Positions 62,085-64,000 of a stretch of 64,000 nt of DNA are shown here, one piece after another. Origin of the DNA: Thermus albus (GTDB taxonomy: Bacteria; Deinococcota; Deinococci; Deinococcales; Thermaceae); NCBI RefSeq assembly GCF_022760855.1, contig NZ_JAKTNR010000002.1:248001-312000 (forward strand), read 5' to 3'. Within the stretch, counting starts at the first letter, position 1. Every line of letters starts with the position of its first letter. The translations under genes and the position numbers were made by a program. The notes under the pieces were generated by a model. The model ran no database searches. It was not told where the DNA came from and worked only from the letters and a program-made list of their open reading frames with translations.

Positions 62085-62087
62085 TCT
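62082..62087 (+). promoter_or_regulatory. -10 box for the small membrane protein
   Basis: TAATCT begins with the last bases of the hydrolase-like stop codon and ends six nt before ATG 62094. Confidence 0.4.
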
Positions 62088-62093
62088 TGAGCC

Positions 62094-62258
62094 ATGCGGA
62101 CCCTCATGGCCAACCTCGAGGCCCTCTTCTTGGCCCTGGCGTTTGGCAGCCTGGTCTTCGGCCTCCTGGCCCGGCTCGTTGGGCTTCGGAGGGTTTGGCC
62201 CTTTTTCCTTCTGGCCGGAATTCTGATGGCCCTGGGCCTTTGGGCGGGGTTAAAATAG
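62094..62258 (+). CDS. Small two-helix membrane protein (54 residues)
   Basis: The product reads MRTLMANLEALFLALAFGSL, then VFGLLARLVGLRRV and WPFFLLAGILMALGLWAGLK. It has two membrane helices (about 8-26 and 35-51) joined by a basic turn, which by the positive-inside rule faces the cytoplasm. Codon use is typical of the neighbours, and a -10 hexamer precedes the ATG. It ends six nt before the next gene. No family is recognised. Confidence 0.65.
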   Translation: MRTLMANLEALFLALAFGSLVFGLLARLVGLRRVWPFFLLAGILMALGLWAGLK

Positions 62259-62264
62259 CCCTTC

Positions 62265-63167
62265 GTGACCAAGCGTGTGGTTTCGGTATCACTGGGCTCT
62301 AGCCGGCGCGACTCGGTGGTGGAGCTGGAGCTTTTGGGGGAGAAAGTGGTCCTGGAAAGGCGGGGCACGGACGGGGATTTCCAAAGGGCGCTCTGCCTCA
62401 TTGCCCAGTTGGATGGACAGGTGGAGGCCATCGGCCTTGGGGGCATTGACCTTTACCTTTGGGCGGGGGGTCGGCGCTATGCCATCCGGGATGCCGTCAG
62501 GCTTAAGGAGGTCGCCCGTAAGACGCCTGTGGTGGATGGCTCAGGCCTCAAACACACCCTCGAGCGCCGGGCGGTGGCTCAGCTGTCCGGGATAATAGAC
62601 TGGCGGAACACCAAGGTGCTCCTGCCCTCAGCCGTGGACCGCTTCGGCCTGGCCGAGGCCTTGCACCAAGCTGGGGCTCGGGTCCTTTACGGTGACTTCA
62701 TCTTTGCCCTGGGGTTGCCCGTTCCCCTTTACTCCCTTTCCTTCCTGCAGAAGCTGGCCTTCCTTTTGCTTCCCGTCCTCACCCAGCTTCCCTTCCAGCT
62801 CCTTTACCCCACGGGGGAAAAGCAGGAGAAGCGGGTTTTGGACTGGCGAAGCCGTTACTACGCTTGGGCGGACCTGGTAGCGGGGGACTGGCACTACATC
62901 AGGCGTTATATGCCCGATGACGTGAGGGGCAAGTCGGTGCTCACCAACACCACCACCGAAGAGGACGTGGCCTTCTTGCGGGAACGGGGGGTAAGGCGTC
63001 TCATCACCACCACCCCTCGCTTGGGCGGGCGGAGCTTCGGTACCAACGTCATGGAGGCCTTGCTGGTGGCCTTGGCCGGGCGGGAGCTTGGGGAAGAGGA
63101 GTACCTCCGGTATATTGACCTCTTAGGGCTTAGGCCCCAGGTCCTGGAACTTCAGGAGGAAGCATGA
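62265..63167 (+). CDS. Conserved protein of unknown function (sometimes annotated quinate 5-dehydrogenase)
   Basis: The 300-residue protein is not related in visible motifs to AroE-type dehydrogenases: there is no GxGxxG nucleotide-binding loop near its centre. It has GLGGIDLYLWAGGRRYAIRDAVRL, GSGLKHTLERRAV, a hydrophobic patch PLYSLSFLQKLAFLLLPVLTQLPFQLLYP in part (about residues 150-185), and LITTTPRLGGRSFGTNVMEALLVAL near the end. I recall similar Thermus and Deinococcus proteins carrying the quinate label, which the sequence does not support. GTG 62265 has TAAAAT eight nt upstream. The stop overlaps efp (ATGA). Confidence 0.75.
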   Translation: MTKRVVSVSLGSSRRDSVVELELLGEKVVLERRGTDGDFQRALCLIAQLDGQVEAIGLGGIDLYLWAGGRRYAIRDAVRLKEVARKTPVVDGSGLKHTLERRAVAQLSGIIDWRNTKVLLPSAVDRFGLAEALHQAGARVLYGDFIFALGLPVPLYSLSFLQKLAFLLLPVLTQLPFQLLYPTGEKQEKRVLDWRSRYYAWADLVAGDWHYIRRYMPDDVRGKSVLTNTTTEEDVAFLRERGVRRLITTTPRLGGRSFGTNVMEALLVALAGRELGEEEYLRYIDLLGLRPQVLELQEEA

Positions 63168-63718
63168 TCAGCGTGACGGATCTAAGACCCGGAACCAAGG
63201 TAAAGATGGAGGGTGGCCTTTGGGAGTGCGTGGAGTACCAGCACCAAAAGCTCGGCCGGGGTGGGGCCAAGGTGGTGGCCAAGTTTAAAAACCTGGAGAC
63301 GGGAGCCACCCTTGAGCGCACCTTTAATTCGGGGGAGAGGCTGGAGGACATCTACGTGGAAACCCGTGAACTCCAGTACCTCTACCAAGAGGGCGAGGAC
63401 CTGGTGTTCATGGACCTGGAAACCTATGAGCAGTTCCACCTACCCAAAGGCCAGGTGGAGGCGGCCCGTTTCCTCAAGGAGGGCATGACCGTCCTCGGGG
63501 ACATGTACGAGGGTCGTCCCTTGAAGATTACCCCGCCTACGGTGGTGGAACTCAAGGTGGTGGATACCCCTCCTGGGGTGCGGGGCGACACGGTGTCCGG
63601 TGGGAGTAAACCCGCCACCTTGGAAACGGGGGCCGTGGTGCAGGTGCCCCTTTTTGTGGAGCCCGGTGAGGTGATCAAGGTGGACACCCGCACCGGCCAG
63701 TACGTGGGTCGGGCTTAA
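63164..63718 (+). CDS. efp: Elongation factor P
   Basis: EF-P relieves ribosome stalling at consecutive prolines. The 184-residue protein has the three-domain form: ISVTDLRPGTKV at the N-terminus, the P-site loop KLGRGGAKV with Arg32 at the tip, as in T. thermophilus, and the C-terminal OB domain with GDTVSGGSKPATLETGAVVQVPLFV. An Arg tip points to the rhamnosyl-type or unmodified group, not the beta-lysyl group. It is translated with the preceding gene and followed by accB. Confidence 0.97.
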   Translation: MISVTDLRPGTKVKMEGGLWECVEYQHQKLGRGGAKVVAKFKNLETGATLERTFNSGERLEDIYVETRELQYLYQEGEDLVFMDLETYEQFHLPKGQVEAARFLKEGMTVLGDMYEGRPLKITPPTVVELKVVDTPPGVRGDTVSGGSKPATLETGAVVQVPLFVEPGEVIKVDTRTGQYVGRA

Positions 63719-63800
63719 GGCGTTACCGGGAACCGGGTGAACCCAGGCCCTCAGTTCGTTCTCTAAGTCCTACCGGGATGGCGCCTGTCCGAGGTCCTTA

Positions 63801-63839
63801 CCGGGGCTCCCACCCTAGCCCAAGCCAGGGTGGGGTGGT
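63801..63839 (-). repeat. 39-nt dispersed palindromic repeat, copy 2
   Basis: Read on the minus strand this is ACCACCCCACCCTGGC, a variable centre and GGGTGGG-x-GCCCCGG, the same as 20916-20954. The hairpin is AGGGTGGG (63827-63834) with CCCACCCT (63809-63816). It lies in the efp-accB gap (63719-63903), which holds nothing else but a TATAAA at 63849-63854 and the accB start region. Confidence 0.7.
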
Positions 63840-63903
63840 GTGACGGGGTATAAAAGCGGTTTTGGGGACACATGGGGTAAGCTTTATGCCGCGAGGTGTA
63901 TCC

Positions 63904-64000
63904 ATGACGCCCAAGGAGCTGAGACAGATCTTGCAGGCCCTGGTGGAGCACGGGGTGAGCGAGCTCACCCTGGAGACCCCTGATTACAAGCTGACCGTAC
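63904..64000 (+). CDS. accB: Biotin carboxyl carrier protein of acetyl-CoA carboxylase (5' fragment)
   Basis: The visible 32 codons read MTPKELRQILQALVEHGVSE and LTLETPDYKLTV, the N-terminal segment of AccB in Thermus; the biotin domain lies beyond the window. AccB carries the biotin carboxylated in the first step of fatty acid synthesis. GAGGTG precedes the ATG. The efp-accB order is common in several phyla. Confidence 0.88.
   Translation, partial: MTPKELRQILQALVEHGVSELTLETPDYKLTV

Overview
The window is a GC-rich stretch of core chromosome from a member of the genus Thermus. The evidence is a Taq-type DNA polymerase I, a ba3-type cytochrome c oxidase with its 34-residue CbaD subunit, the RNA polymerase inhibitor Gfh1, MglA/MglB, a 571-residue IF-2, and a tmRNA closely resembling that of T. 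thermophilus but with a different tag peptide. The species cannot be fixed from this sequence. There are no rRNA or tRNA genes, insertion sequences, prophages or CRISPR arrays, and genes are packed with 0-50 nt gaps or short overlaps.

Layout. 1-4224 (minus) is rimP-nusA-ylxR-infB, a small secreted-protein ORF, then secD running off the left edge. 4294-4760 holds overlapping divergent promoters for rimP and ssrA, the tmRNA gene and its terminator. 4845-7882 is an FMN riboswitch followed by ribD-ribE-ribBA. 8004-10534 has a large VWA membrane protein and a small coiled-coil protein. 10497-13069 (minus) encodes a thioesterase and the two methylmalonyl-CoA mutase subunits. 13270-20873 (minus) is one long run: nfeD, floA, a Pro-rich membrane protein, phoH, ybeY, dgkA, a zinc-finger protein, gfh1, lysS and a CDF transporter. 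21006-30403 (plus) carries aroE, yigZ, polA, glmM, rbfA, ybgC, an aminotransferase and rnr. 30400-32785 (minus) has a MEMO-family protein and a CCA-adding enzyme, divergent from coaE, an SDR, sufE and plsY (32765-35030). 35027-41582 (minus) is a complete branched-chain amino acid-type ABC transporter with an embedded acyl-CoA synthetase, divergent from an argininosuccinate-lyase paralogue. 42974-45650 (minus) has a TDT-family transporter, a sugar-nucleotide epimerase and a thioredoxin-like protein. 45718-49567 (plus) is a translationally coupled P-type ATPase / CBS protein / cation exchanger operon. 49531-55964 (minus) has a Usp protein, RNase J, PNPase, S15, an MFS transporter and a membrane protein. 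56032-58338 (minus) is cbaDBA. 58520-59600 (minus) is mglBA. 59618-64000 (plus) has an M20 peptidase, a SpeB-family ureohydrolase, a probable hydrolase remnant, a 54-residue membrane protein, a 300-residue protein of uncertain function, efp and the start of accB.

Gene expression logic. Many starts have no Shine-Dalgarno sequence but carry a TANNNT -10 hexamer 6-7 nt before the start codon, often built from the stop codon of the gene before. This is the leaderless arrangement known from Deinococcus-Thermus. It lets internal genes of apparently contiguous runs have their own promoters, and it decides several start codons here.

The most notable structural signals are: (i) a 39-nt imperfect palindrome present twice in intergenic DNA in opposite orientations (20916-20954 and 63801-63839); (ii) an FMN riboswitch whose closing helix contains the ribD ribosome-binding site; (iii) divergent coaE and cca starts that overlap each other. 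I found no clear novel defence or mobile system.
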